Of a stretch of DNA of 64,000 nucleotides, positions 8,508-16,934 are shown one piece after another. Below the pieces are notes generated by a model. That model did no database searches. It had not been told where the DNA came from and saw only the letters and a program-made list of their open reading frames with translations. The stretch's first letter is position 1, and every line of letters begins with the position of its first letter. Origin of the DNA: Vicinamibacteraceae bacterium (GTDB lineage Bacteria; Acidobacteriota; Thermoanaerobaculia; Multivoradales; Multivoraceae); the NCBI GenBank assembly GCA_012270995.1, contig JAAXHG010000151.1, positions 1-64,000 of the forward strand, in the 5' to 3' direction. A program made the translations under genes and the position numbers.

Positions 8508-9959
8508 ATGTCCGTCAGCACCCTGGTCAAGTCGATTCAGAACATCATGCGCCAGGACGCGGGCGTCGACGGCGACGCCCAGCGCATCAGCCAACTGTGC
8601 TGGATGTTCTTCCTCAAGATCATCGACGACCAGGACCAGGAACTCGAACTCTTCGACGACGGCTACCGCTCGCCCGTGCCCGCGGACCTGCGATGGCGGA
8701 GCTGGGCGGCCGACCCGGAAGGCATCACCGGCGAGGAACTGCTCGCCTTCGTCAACGGCGATCTCTTTCCCCGGCTCAAGGACCTCTCGCCCAGGACCGG
8801 CCCTCGCGCGAGCGTCGTGCGCGAAGTGTTCGAGGACGCGTACAACTACATGAAGTCGGGTCAGTTGATGCGGCAGGTGGTCAACAGGATCGACGGCATC
8901 GACTTCAACAACCTGGCCGCCCGCCAGCACTTCGGCGACATCTACGAGCAGATCCTGAACGACCTGCAATCGGCCGGCAACGCGGGCGAGTACTACACGC
9001 CGCGGGCCGTGACCACCTTCATGGCCCGGATGATCGACCCGAAGCCGGGCGAGATCCTGTTCGACCCGGCTTGCGGCACGGGCGGGTTCCTCACCTGCGC
9101 CGTCCGGCACATGCGCGAGCGGTACGTGAAGCGGCCCGAGGACGAGACGGGCATGCAGGCGTCCCTCCGGGCCGTCGAGAAGAAGCCGCTTCCCCACATG
9201 CTCGCCACGACGAACATGCTGCTGCACGGCATCGAGGACCCGTCCTTCCTGCGCCACGACAACACCCTGGCGCGGCCCTACGTCTCCTGGGGCAAGGACG
9301 AGCGCGTGGACATCGTGCTGACCAATCCGCCGTTCGGCGGCAAGGAGGAGGACGGCATCGAGTCGAACTTCCCGCGGCACTTCCGGACGCGGGAGACGGC
9401 GGATCTGTTCCTGGCCCTGATCGTCCGGCTGCTCAAGCCTGGAGGCAGGGCCGCCGTCGTCCTGCCGGACGGCTCCCTGTTCGGCGAAGGGGTCAAGACG
9501 CGGCTCAAGGAGCACCTGATGAAGGAGTGCAACCTGCACACCGTCGTGCGCCTGCCGAGCTCCGTGTTCCGTCCGTACGCCTCGATCGGGACGAACCTGC
9601 TGTTCTTCGAGAAGGGCGAACCCACCGGGGACGTCTGGTTCTGGGAGCATCTCGTGCCCGAAGGCCAGAAGGCGTACTCCATGACACGGCCCATCCGGGT
9701 GGAGCATCTCGACGACTGCGCCGCCTGGTGGGGCGGGGCTGAGCGCGCGGGCCGGGAGGAGGGCGGCCGAGCCTGGAAGATGAGCGCCGAGGAGATCAGG
9801 GCGCGCGGCTACAACCTGGACATCCGGAACCCGCGCGCCGAGGAGGAGGACCTTGGCGATCCCGAGGCGCTTCTCGAGGAACTGACGAGCGCCGAGGCCG
9901 AGGTGGCGGCGGCGCGAGACGAGTTGAAGCGAGTCCTGACCGAGGCGCTCCTGCGGTGA
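8508..9959 (+). CDS. hsdM: Type I restriction-modification, methyltransferase subunit
   Basis: A 483-aa N6-adenine methyltransferase starting 3 bases after the hsdR stop. The N-terminal helical HsdM domain is followed by SAM-binding motif I 'DPACGTGGF' (about 186-194) and catalytic motif IV 'NPPFGG' (about 273-278). The C-terminal region is the usual helical tail that contacts HsdS. It methylates the recognised site and is needed for restriction as well. It overlaps hsdS by 4 bases (GTGA), implying coupled translation. Length and motifs are intact. Confidence 0.94.
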   Translation: MSVSTLVKSIQNIMRQDAGVDGDAQRISQLCWMFFLKIIDDQDQELELFDDGYRSPVPADLRWRSWAADPEGITGEELLAFVNGDLFPRLKDLSPRTGPRASVVREVFEDAYNYMKSGQLMRQVVNRIDGIDFNNLAARQHFGDIYEQILNDLQSAGNAGEYYTPRAVTTFMARMIDPKPGEILFDPACGTGGFLTCAVRHMRERYVKRPEDETGMQASLRAVEKKPLPHMLATTNMLLHGIEDPSFLRHDNTLARPYVSWGKDERVDIVLTNPPFGGKEEDGIESNFPRHFRTRETADLFLALIVRLLKPGGRAAVVLPDGSLFGEGVKTRLKEHLMKECNLHTVVRLPSSVFRPYASIGTNLLFFEKGEPTGDVWFWEHLVPEGQKAYSMTRPIRVEHLDDCAAWWGGAERAGREEGGRAWKMSAEEIRARGYNLDIRNPRAEEEDLGDPEALLEELTSAEAEVAAARDELKRVLTEALLR

Positions 9960-11716
9960 ACGCCGACCGTTTGCTCGCGCTCTACGACCGCGTGGCGGAG
10001 GCGCCGGACGCCGTTGGCCGCCTGCGGCGATTCGTGCTGGACCTCGCCGTGCGGGGAAAGTTGGTGGAGCAGGATCCGGCGGATGAGCCGGCGTCGGAGT
10101 TGCTGAAGAGGATCGAGGCCGAGAAGGCGCGGTCGGTGAAGGCTGGGAACCTGAGAAGGCGGAAGCTGCCTTCTCGTTTCGGTGAGCCACCCTTCGCCCT
10201 TCCCGCGAATTGGCGTTGGTCTCGAATCGGCGACGTCGCAGGTGATCGAGGTCAGGGAATCCCCGACCGACCGTTTACCTACATCGATGTGTCGGCCATC
10301 GACAAGAAGGCAGGTGTGGTCGCCGATCCGAGGGTGTTGGAGCCTGACAAGGCACCCAGCCGAGCTCGCAAGGTCGCACGGTCCGGTGACGTTGTCTACT
10401 CCTGCGTTCGCCCGTACCTCTTGAATGTTGCCATCATCGAAGGTGATTACGACCCTCCCCCGATCGCCAGCACGGCATTCGAGGTCTTGAACGGATACGG
10501 GCTCGTGCTGCCTCGGTACACGTGGATCGTCCTCCGCAGTTCGTTCATGATTGCGTGTGTTGAGCGAAGTCAGCGCGGCCAAGCGTACCCCGCGATCAAC
10601 AGCACGGACTTCGCCGTTCTTCCTTTCCCACTCCCGCCCCTCGCCGAGCAGCACCGCATCGTCGCCAAGGTCGATGAACTCATGGCCCTGTGCGACCGTC
10701 TGGACGAGGTCCGGGTCGCCCGCGAGGCTGGTCGGGATCGGTTGACCAGGGCCAGTCTGAGCCGCCTGAGCGCCCCCGAGCCCCCCGAAACGACCCGTTG
10801 CACGACCCGGGACGGCGGAAGCGTCGCCGCCGACCGCCCGGTCGCGGCGCGTCCGTTTCGTTCCCAGGCCCGGTTTGCCGTCGATGCCCTGCCCGCGCTC
10901 ACCGCGCGCGCGGACCAGGTCGAGCATCTGCGCCAGACGATCCTCAACCTGGCCGTGCGTGGCAAGCTGGTGAGGCAGGACCCGGCGGACGAGTCGGCTT
11001 CGGAGTTGTTGAAGCGAATGACGGAGTCACTCCCGACACCGCGAAAGGTCCGGCAGCGGAAAACCGCTGCACGCCACGGCACTCCGGAGCGTCCCTTCGA
11101 GGTTCCTTGCTCTTGGAAATGGGCGGCGATCAACGTGGTCACTCAGGTGAACATGGGGCAGTCTCCCCGGTCCGAGCACTACAACCGGACAGGTGCCGGC
11201 ATGCCCTTTTTCCAGGGGAAGGCGGACTTCGGAGTGCGCCATCCTACTCCGCGCTTCTGGTGTACCAAGCCAACCAAGATCGCCGAGCCCGGAGACATTC
11301 TGCTCTCGGTTCGCGCGCCCGTGGGGCCAACGAACGTGGCCGCTCAGAGATGCTGTATCGGACGGGGCTTGGCAGCACTGCGTCCGCTTCCAGGACTCTC
11401 CTCCGACTTCCTACTACTCACCCTGCGAGCCTTTCGTGCCGACTTGGCGGCGCAGGGCTTCGGGACTACATTCGAGGCAATCACCAAGAAACAGTTGCTG
11501 TCCTACGGGCTCCCTCTCGCGCCCCTCGCCGAGCAGCGCCGCATCGTCGCCAAGGTCGACGAACTCATGGCGCTCTGCGATCGCCTGGAGGCAGGACTTG
11601 GCACTGCGGAGGCCAACCGAGGTCGTCTGCTCGACTCCCTGCTCCGTGACTCACTGACCTCTCACGAGACCGCGAGCGCCCAAGATGCCCTTGGCGCTGC
11701 GAGAGCCGGGGCATGA
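9956..11716 (+). CDS. hsdS: Type I restriction-modification, specificity subunit
   Basis: A 586-aa specificity subunit made of two half-repeats. Each half starts with a conserved helix ('FVLDLAVRGKLVEQDPADE' and 'TILNLAVRGKLVRQDPADE'), continues into a variable target-recognition domain (about residues 70-220 and 360-520) and ends with 'LAEQxRIVAKVDELMALCDRL'. The near-identical repeat ends could allow domain shuffling by recombination. GTG start, GTGA overlap with hsdM. The recognition sequence cannot be read from the protein. The stop overlaps the next gene by 4 bases (ATGA), tying the IrrE-type gene to this operon. Confidence 0.92.
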   Translation: MNADRLLALYDRVAEAPDAVGRLRRFVLDLAVRGKLVEQDPADEPASELLKRIEAEKARSVKAGNLRRRKLPSRFGEPPFALPANWRWSRIGDVAGDRGQGIPDRPFTYIDVSAIDKKAGVVADPRVLEPDKAPSRARKVARSGDVVYSCVRPYLLNVAIIEGDYDPPPIASTAFEVLNGYGLVLPRYTWIVLRSSFMIACVERSQRGQAYPAINSTDFAVLPFPLPPLAEQHRIVAKVDELMALCDRLDEVRVAREAGRDRLTRASLSRLSAPEPPETTRCTTRDGGSVAADRPVAARPFRSQARFAVDALPALTARADQVEHLRQTILNLAVRGKLVRQDPADESASELLKRMTESLPTPRKVRQRKTAARHGTPERPFEVPCSWKWAAINVVTQVNMGQSPRSEHYNRTGAGMPFFQGKADFGVRHPTPRFWCTKPTKIAEPGDILLSVRAPVGPTNVAAQRCCIGRGLAALRPLPGLSSDFLLLTLRAFRADLAAQGFGTTFEAITKKQLLSYGLPLAPLAEQRRIVAKVDELMALCDRLEAGLGTAEANRGRLLDSLLRDSLTSHETASAQDALGAARAGA

Positions 11717-12861
11717 CTCGCGTGCCGGTAACCCCGGAGATGCTGCGCTGGGCCTGTGAGCGCTCCGGGCGCGGCATGGCGGACCTTGCGGCCCGCGTTC
11801 CTCAGCTTCCGGCCTGGGTACGAGGCGAGAAAAAGCCGACGCTCAAGCAGCTGGAGAAACTCGCCGCGGCTACGCGGACGCCGTTCGGCTACCTGTTCCT
11901 GCGCGAACCGCCGGAGGAGCGCCTTCCGGTTCCCGACTTTCGCACCGTGTGGGGCGCCTCGCGGACGAGACCGAGTCCCGACCTGCTGGACACGCTCTAC
12001 GCCATGCAGCGTCGCCAGGACTGGCTCCGGGAGTGCCTGCTCGAGAGCGACGTGGAACCGCTGCCGTTTGCGGGAAGCGCCCGTTTGACGGATGACCCGG
12101 CGTCCGTGGGTCACGAGATGCGGCGAGTACTCGGTCTCGATGACGGTTGGGCGGCGGGCGTAAGCACTTGGCGGGACGCCGTGAGGGAGCTTCGTCGGAC
12201 CATCGAGCAGGCCGGCGTGATGGCCGTGATCAACGGAGTCGTCGGGAACAGCACAAGCCGGAAGCTGAGCGTGGAGGAGTTTCGAGGCTTTGCGCTCGCC
12301 GATGCCTACGCGCCGTTGATCTTTGTGAACGGCGCCGACGCCAAGTCGGCGCAGATGTTCACGCTCGCTCACGAGCTGGCTCACATCTGGCTTGGCACGG
12401 AGGGGGTCTCCGGCTTCGCGTCCCTGTTCCCCGGCGGTTCGGAGGTGGAGGACTGGTGCAACGCCGCCGCGGCTGAACTTCTCGTCCCATCGGAAGAACT
12501 GGCGCCTCGTTGGCACGAGGTGAGGAGGGGGCCAAGGCCCTTCGAGACGCTCGCCCGGGCGTTCAAGGTGAGTCCGGTCGTTGCCGCCCGCCGGGCGCTG
12601 GACCTGGACCTTGTCGACGGCGACGTTTTTCGCAACTTCTACAGGCGGTATGTCAAACGCGATCGTGCGACTGGCGCCAGTTCCACTGGGGGCGACTTCT
12701 ACAACAACCAGAACACCCGTGTGGGCGAGCTGTTCGCGTCCCACGTGCTCCGCGCGGCGATGGAGGGCCGCATTGGATTCAAGGAAGCCTACGACCTGAC
12801 TGGCTTGCGTGGCGGCACCTTCCAGAAGTACGCGAGGCGACTGGGCGTGAATCTCCCATGA
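11713..12861 (+). CDS. XRE-type HTH protein with ImmA/IrrE metallopeptidase domain
   Basis: A 382-aa fusion. The N-terminal 75 residues form a Cro/C1-type helix-turn-helix ('MADLAARVPQLPAWVRGEK', 'LKQLEKLAAATRTPFGYLFL'). The C-terminal half is a COG2856/ImmA-IrrE zinc peptidase with the HELAH motif at residues 220-224 and a downstream acidic 'DWCNAAAAELL' helix. Such proteins often sit next to DUF4411 PIN-like genes as the antitoxin/regulator, and the next gene is DUF4411. ATGA overlaps at both ends place it in one operon with hsdRMS, so the pair may act as a guard on the restriction locus. A degenerate copy of its start occurs at 18372-18421. Confidence 0.85.
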   Translation: MTRVPVTPEMLRWACERSGRGMADLAARVPQLPAWVRGEKKPTLKQLEKLAAATRTPFGYLFLREPPEERLPVPDFRTVWGASRTRPSPDLLDTLYAMQRRQDWLRECLLESDVEPLPFAGSARLTDDPASVGHEMRRVLGLDDGWAAGVSTWRDAVRELRRTIEQAGVMAVINGVVGNSTSRKLSVEEFRGFALADAYAPLIFVNGADAKSAQMFTLAHELAHIWLGTEGVSGFASLFPGGSEVEDWCNAAAAELLVPSEELAPRWHEVRRGPRPFETLARAFKVSPVVAARRALDLDLVDGDVFRNFYRRYVKRDRATGASSTGGDFYNNQNTRVGELFASHVLRAAMEGRIGFKEAYDLTGLRGGTFQKYARRLGVNLP

Positions 12862-13381
12862 CCAAGGACACGACCTACCTCGTGGACTCGGATGTGTTCA
12901 TCACGGCGAAGAACCTGTACTACGCGTTCGGCTTGTGCCCCGGGTTCTGGAAGAGCGTTCTGCACCACCACCGCGGGGGGAGGATCTTCAGCGTCGACCG
13001 GGTTCGCGGTGAACTCCTCGTGGTACCGAGACGGAGGATCTCGTGCAGTGGGTCAAGGAAGAGGTTCCGCGGGAGTTCTTTCTTCCGGTGGATGCCGATG
13101 CTGTCGTGAGCGCCTACACGGAGATCATGATGTGGGTGCAGCGCCACGCGAGGTACTTCGACCACGCCAAGGCGAAGTTCGCCACGGGCGCGGACGGCTG
13201 GTTGGTTGCCTGCGCGCGGGTTCAGGGCGCGGCCGTGGTCACGAACGAGACGGAGGCGCCCGAGTCCCGGAGGGAGATCAAACCTCCCGACGTGTGCGAG
13301 GAGTTCGGTGTGGAGCACCCCAACGTCTTCGAGATGCTCCGGGCGCTGGACGTCCGGTTCAACTGGACGGAGGCCCGTTGA
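12858..13381 (+). pseudogene. DUF4411 (PIN-like toxin) gene with one frameshift
   Basis: The N-terminal frame 'TTYLVDSDVFITAKNLYYAF' carries the first PIN aspartates and is typical of DUF4411. It runs to about 13019. The continuation ('GTETEDLVQWVKEEVPREFF' to 'NVFEMLRALDVRFNWTEAR') lies in another frame up to 13381. Restoring one C after CTCCTC at 13014-13019 would give GELL-R-GTETEDLVQW and an intact protein of about 174 aa. It starts in an ATGA overlap with the IrrE-type gene. The frameshift is either real inactivation of a toxin or a one-base sequencing error; the flanking frames are otherwise clean. Confidence 0.8.
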
Positions 13382-13394
13382 GTCACCTTGGCAC

Positions 13395-13937
13395 ATGATC
13401 GACTTCCGCCTGGACAACAACTGCCTCGTCAATCTCGATCCAGGCGCCTCCGACAAAGCGAGGAACCACGACAGCGCGGCTGCTCTTCGAGAATTGGTCA
13501 AACAGGCACCGGAGCACGTCTGGTTCTCCTGGGAGAGCTCCTCCGAACGAGGTCCCGGCGGCGCAGAGCCCGAGAGGTTCCCGGCACGATTCCGTGAACG
13601 CCTTCAGAGGATAGGCATCGCAGAAAGCCAAGGCGTGTTGTCCGCGTCGGTCGTTGGACACATGCGGTTGGACTACTCTCGCCTGCCAATGGAGAACGAA
13701 AGCGTCCTGTCGAGATCGATGGCGCAAGTGCTGCTTGGCCATGCGCTGGTAGACGAGAGGAAGAGAAGCCGGCGGTGTGACGTATGGGAGTCAGGCCATG
13801 AGCCTTGTCCAGATTCGCGCAGAGCCGAGCGGCTGGAAGTGCGAACGCGGCTGCGTGGGAGAGCGGTTCGGAGAGCCTATGGCGCAGCTTCTGGTCTGGT
13901 TGTCGTCGGAGTGGCGGCTCACGCCGAAGGAGTGTGA
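13395..13937 (+). CDS. Hypothetical protein, possible PIN-like N-terminus, end uncertain
   Basis: An open frame beginning 'MIDFRLDNNCLVNLD', which resembles the first strand and Asp of a PIN-type nuclease. Convincing coding character holds to about 13765 (GHALVDERKRS). After that the frame reads through the ribosome-binding site and coding region of the next small gene and is rich in Arg, as a shadow would be. The true product is therefore probably truncated near 13770 by a lost frame, or the gene is decayed. No close family is recognised. It lies 13 bases after the DUF4411 gene. Confidence 0.35.
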   Translation: MIDFRLDNNCLVNLDPGASDKARNHDSAAALRELVKQAPEHVWFSWESSSERGPGGAEPERFPARFRERLQRIGIAESQGVLSASVVGHMRLDYSRLPMENESVLSRSMAQVLLGHALVDERKRSRRCDVWESGHEPCPDSRRAERLEVRTRLRGRAVRRAYGAASGLVVVGVAAHAEGV

Positions 13938-14004
13938 GGCCGCCTTGGGAGTACCGAGAACCCGGCACCAGGAAGCGTGGTGTGGAGGAGAGTCGAGAAG
14001 ATGA
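13798..14004 (+). CDS. Small protein translationally coupled to the OLD-like ATPase
   Basis: A 68-aa frame starting MSLVQIRAEPSGWKCERGC, with GGGAG 7 bases upstream of the ATG. It ends in an ATGA overlap with the ATPase gene at 14001, which argues for real translation and coupling. It has two early Cys (K-C-E-R-G-C) and a C-terminal amphipathic 'LTPKECEAALGVP' segment that could be a small HTH. I do not recognise the family. A shorter frame after the ATPase gene (15822-15902) ends in the similar HPAGWKCDG, so this element may have been duplicated around the ATPase. Confidence 0.5.
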   Translation: MSLVQIRAEPSGWKCERGCVGERFGEPMAQLLVWLSSEWRLTPKECEAALGVPRTRHQEAWCGGESRR

Positions 14005-15797
14005 GGCACCTGCACTACCTGACGATCGAGAACTTCAAGGGGTTCGGCGACGCCGTTCGCATCGAGCTCGACCACCCCGCGGTGCTTGTCGGTCCGAACA
14101 ACTGCGGCAAGACGACGGCGCTTCAGGCGATCGCGCTGTGGTCCCAGGCGGTCCGGACGTGGTTCGATCGCAAGGGGCGGGCGCCTCCGAAGGAACGTAC
14201 GGCGACGGGGCTGAGCCGCCTGGCCGTCGTTGCGGTTCCCGTTCGGAGCATGCGCGACTATTGGCACAACATGATCGTCAGGACGGGACGCGCGAACGTA
14301 CCGCTCGACATCACGCTCGGGGTTTCCCGGAGCAATCGGGTTGAACCGGTCACCATGCGGTTCCGTTCGTTCGGGGACGAAACGGTGTACTGCACGCCGA
14401 CCGATAAGACCCTGGAAGTCCCCGAGTTCATCGAGGCGGCGGCCAGTCTGAATGTCCGACTGCTGTACCCGATGTCCGGCATCGAAACCGAGGAGCCGGT
14501 GGTTCAACCCGGCCGAATCGACGTGCTGCTCGGTCAGGGCCAGACGGCGCAGGTGCTGCGGAACCTGTGTCTCATGGCGTTTCGAGCGGACCACGCCGCG
14601 TGGGCGCGGATACAGGAACTGGTGAAACGTCTGTTTGCGGTGGACCTCGAGAAACCCGTCGAAACCGCGCGAGGGGCAATAGACCTCTTCTACCGGCAGC
14701 ATGGCGTGCGGAGGCCGGTCGACATCGCGCTTGCTGGTCGAGGGCTTCAGCAGATGCTCCTCATCCTTGCGTACCTGCATTCGCACCCTCGAAGCGTCCT
14801 CCTGATCGACGAACCGGATGCGCATCTGGAGATTCTCCGCCAAAGGCAGGCCTACGTGCTGCTCCGCGACGAGGCCGCGCGAAGCGAGTCCCAGGTCGTG
14901 CTCGTCACGCACTCCGAGGTCATCCTGGGAGAAGCGCTGGAGCGAAATCTGACACTCCTTCACGGCGGGACGGCCGACGAGCTGGCGTCCAGGAGCGCCA
15001 TCGTGTCCGCGCTGCGGCACTACGGGGCCGAGCACTACATCCGCGCCCGCCAGAGCGGTTACGTGCTCTATGTCGAAGGCGGCAGCGACTTCGCCGTGTT
15101 GCGGGCGCTGGCGACGAGACTGGGCCATCCTGCCGCCGGCGTGTGGGACGAGAACGCGAACGTCTACTACGTTCGGGACAACTATCCCGCGACCGACGAG
15201 GCATCCGAACTCGAACGAGTCGAGGAGGGCTTCGGTCTGAGTCCCGACCGGCACTTCTTCTCCCTTCGGCCGATGCTGCCGAATCTGAAGGGGCTGGCGA
15301 TTCGCGACCGAGACGGGGTCCCGCGCGAGGACTCGACCGAGGGAGGTCTGACTACGTCGTACTGGCATCGCTACGAGATCGAGAACTACATCGTGAGCCC
15401 CGAGGTCCTGCGCGCGTATACGGCCCACGCATACCGGGACCTGCCGCTCTTCGACGAGTTTCGCCGCGAGACCGAAGAAGTGCTCGATGAACTGGTTCTC
15501 GAAGCGGTCTTTGGCGGGAGGGAGCGCGACTTTCGCACCTGGAAGAGGCTGGAACCCGAACCGGCGCGCCTGTTGTGGGAAGCCCGGACCACGGGACTCA
15601 AGCTCAGCGACTTCGCCGAGGAGTTCTTTCGGCGGCTGGCGGAGAGGCTCGGTCACGCGATGCTGCTCAGGAAGCGGGACCTTCATCAACTCGTCAGTTT
15701 CGTGGCGCCGGAGGTCATTGCGGATGAAGTGTCCGAGAAGCTGGGGCTGCTCGCCGATTTGTTCGAGAATGCGAACGCGAGCGACGATCACGGGTGA
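14001..15797 (+). CDS. OLD-like AAA ATPase with possible TOPRIM-like C-terminus
   Basis: A 598-aa SMC/ABC-type ATPase of the AAA_15/OLD class. 'LTIENFKGFGDAV' opens the ATPase fold, with Walker A 'GPNNCGKTT' (31-39), Walker B 'LLIDEPDAHLE' (D270, E271) and 'VLVTHSEVI'. Then 'VLYVEGGSDFAVLRALA' (E359) resembles the first motif of the OLD TOPRIM nuclease, followed by an Asp/Glu-rich stretch and a C-terminal extension. OLD-family proteins act in phage defence alone (P2 Old) or with a helicase partner (Gabija); no UvrD-like partner is present here. Start ATG 14001 with GGAGGAG at 13985. A fragment of a second copy lies at 4350-4429. Confidence 0.8.
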   Translation: MRHLHYLTIENFKGFGDAVRIELDHPAVLVGPNNCGKTTALQAIALWSQAVRTWFDRKGRAPPKERTATGLSRLAVVAVPVRSMRDYWHNMIVRTGRANVPLDITLGVSRSNRVEPVTMRFRSFGDETVYCTPTDKTLEVPEFIEAAASLNVRLLYPMSGIETEEPVVQPGRIDVLLGQGQTAQVLRNLCLMAFRADHAAWARIQELVKRLFAVDLEKPVETARGAIDLFYRQHGVRRPVDIALAGRGLQQMLLILAYLHSHPRSVLLIDEPDAHLEILRQRQAYVLLRDEAARSESQVVLVTHSEVILGEALERNLTLLHGGTADELASRSAIVSALRHYGAEHYIRARQSGYVLYVEGGSDFAVLRALATRLGHPAAGVWDENANVYYVRDNYPATDEASELERVEEGFGLSPDRHFFSLRPMLPNLKGLAIRDRDGVPREDSTEGGLTTSYWHRYEIENYIVSPEVLRAYTAHAYRDLPLFDEFRRETEEVLDELVLEAVFGGRERDFRTWKRLEPEPARLLWEARTTGLKLSDFAEEFFRRLAERLGHAMLLRKRDLHQLVSFVAPEVIADEVSEKLGLLADLFENANASDDHG

Positions 15798-15821
15798 CGC
15801 CGGGCGCCTGGAGGTGTCGCG

Positions 15822-15902
15822 GTGGATCGGGTGACGTTGATCACCGCGAAACCGGCCGACAGTCAGCCGGGTCATCCAGCGGGCTGGAAATGCGACGGTT
15901 AG
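15822..15902 (+). pseudogene. 26-codon frame resembling the start of the small protein upstream of the ATPase
   Basis: GTG 15822 opens a 26-aa frame ending in HPAGWKCDG-stop, similar to the PSGWKCERG segment of the small gene at 13798. The stop codon lies at the edge of three tandem copies of GTTAGC (15898-15915). The frame may be a truncated duplicate or a real micro-ORF; GGAGGTG lies just upstream. The rest of 15798-15979 holds no recognisable gene. Confidence 0.3.
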
Positions 15903-15979
15903 CGTTAGCGTTAGCCGCGTACCGGTGGGAAGCTGGATTTTGACCCCACTGCCCGCCGGCGCCGACCGGGACGGCGGCC

Positions 15980-16498
15980 ATGGCCGCCTATAATGCGGCG
16001 ATGGACGCCGTGTACGACCGCCTGCTTGCGGAGGTCACGGCCGCCTGCCGCCGGTGCTACGGCGAGCGCCTGCTTTCTCTCGCGGTCTTCGGGTCCGTCG
16101 GGCGGGGCACGCCGCGCTCCGACTCGGACATCGACCTGTTGCTCGTCGCGGCCGACCTGCCGGACGGGCCGGTGGCGCGCAACGAGGAGTTCAGGGCCGT
16201 CAGGAAGGCCATGGCCCCAAGTCTGAAGGCGGTCGGAGCGGAAGGGCTGCACCCGGAACTGTCGCCGATCATAAAGACCCGCGCCGAACTCGACCGGGGC
16301 ACGCCGCTTCTGCTCGACATGACGGAGGACGCCCGCATCCTGCACGACCCGCGGGGCATTCTCGCCGCCGCCCTCGACCGGCTTCGGAGGCGGCTCCGTG
16401 AGTTGGGCTCGCGACGCATCTGGCGGGGCCGCCGCTGGTACTGGGACCTCAAGCCGGATTACCGGCCCGGCGAGATCTTCGAGCTCTTCGGGCGGTGA
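15980..16498 (+). CDS. MNT-type nucleotidyltransferase (antitoxin-like)
   Basis: A 172-aa polymerase-beta-fold minimal nucleotidyltransferase. The signature is 'VFGSVGRGTPRSDSDIDLLLV', with GS-x2-RG and the two catalytic Asp (D-x-D). A C-terminal helical tail follows. It overlaps the following HEPN gene by 4 bases (GTGA). MNT-HEPN pairs form toxin-antitoxin modules in which the MNT can AMPylate or otherwise silence the HEPN RNase. ATG 15980 is the longest start; ATG 16001 is an alternative with an exact -10 box just upstream. Its last codons also appear in the scar at 18423-18458. Confidence 0.85.
   Translation: MAAYNAAMDAVYDRLLAEVTAACRRCYGERLLSLAVFGSVGRGTPRSDSDIDLLLVAADLPDGPVARNEEFRAVRKAMAPSLKAVGAEGLHPELSPIIKTRAELDRGTPLLLDMTEDARILHDPRGILAAALDRLRRRLRELGSRRIWRGRRWYWDLKPDYRPGEIFELFGR
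15989..15994 (+). promoter_or_regulatory. Consensus -10 hexamer within the 5' end of the MNT gene
   Basis: An exact TATAAT lies 6 bases before an in-frame ATG at 16001, the geometry expected for a leaderless transcript starting at or near that ATG. No well-placed -35 is visible (TTGACC at 15940 is too far). If used, the MNT protein would start at 16001 rather than 15980. Confidence 0.3.
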
Positions 16499-16929
16499 CG
16501 AACGGCGCCCTGGCCGCCAGCTATCTGGCGAAGGCGACTCTGCGCCTCGAAATCCTGCCGATGCTCTTCGATCGGGCCGGCTACTCCGACGTGGTCCGCG
16601 AGGCGCAGGAGATCGTGGAACTGGCGCTCAAGGGAATGCTGCGTCAGGCGGGCATCGAGGCCCCGCACTGGCACGACGTAGGCGGCGTGCTGCGCGAGCA
16701 CGCGAGTCGGTTCCCCACGGCGGCGGACGCCACGATCGACGACCTCGCGGAACTCTCCGCGTGGCTGCGCGAGAACCGGGAACTCTCGTTCTATGGAGAC
16801 GACGACTTCATCCCGACTGAACGCTACACCCGCGAGGACGCTCAACGCGCGATCGACGGCGCCCGATCGGCGGTGTCCGTTGCCGGGACGGTGATCGGAA
16901 ACGACGCGAAGCGGCACGGAAACCGCTGA
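16495..16929 (+). CDS. HEPN-domain protein (toxin-like partner of MNT)
   Basis: A 144-aa all-helical protein of the HEPN (PF05168-like) type: 'ASYLAKATLRLEIL', 'EAQEIVELALKGMLRQAGIE', 'HWHDVGGVLREH'. A canonical R-x4-6-H catalytic motif is not clearly visible, so it may belong to the MNT-associated class in which binding dominates, or the motif is divergent. GTG start within the stop of the MNT gene, so translation is coupled. Its first 14 codons are found almost unchanged at 18455-18496, and a relic of its end lies before hsdR at 6095-6134. Confidence 0.78.
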   Translation: MTNGALAASYLAKATLRLEILPMLFDRAGYSDVVREAQEIVELALKGMLRQAGIEAPHWHDVGGVLREHASRFPTAADATIDDLAELSAWLRENRELSFYGDDDFIPTERYTREDAQRAIDGARSAVSVAGTVIGNDAKRHGNR

Positions 16930-16934
16930 GACGG

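Noticed and set aside
6531..10190. 1219-codon open frame on the minus strand
   Set aside because: Complementary to hsdR and hsdM, which have full family motifs on the plus strand; the antisense product has no recognisable fold.
13395..13937. Full-length 180-aa reading of the hypothetical frame after DUF4411
   Set aside because: The last 55 codons overlap the ribosome site and coding region of the small gene at 13798 and look like a shadow, so I did not treat the whole frame as one reliable protein.
15898..15915. GTTAGC repeated three times as a possible CRISPR or telomere-like array
   Set aside because: Only three 6-bp units without spacers; too short for a CRISPR array and with no cas genes in the window.
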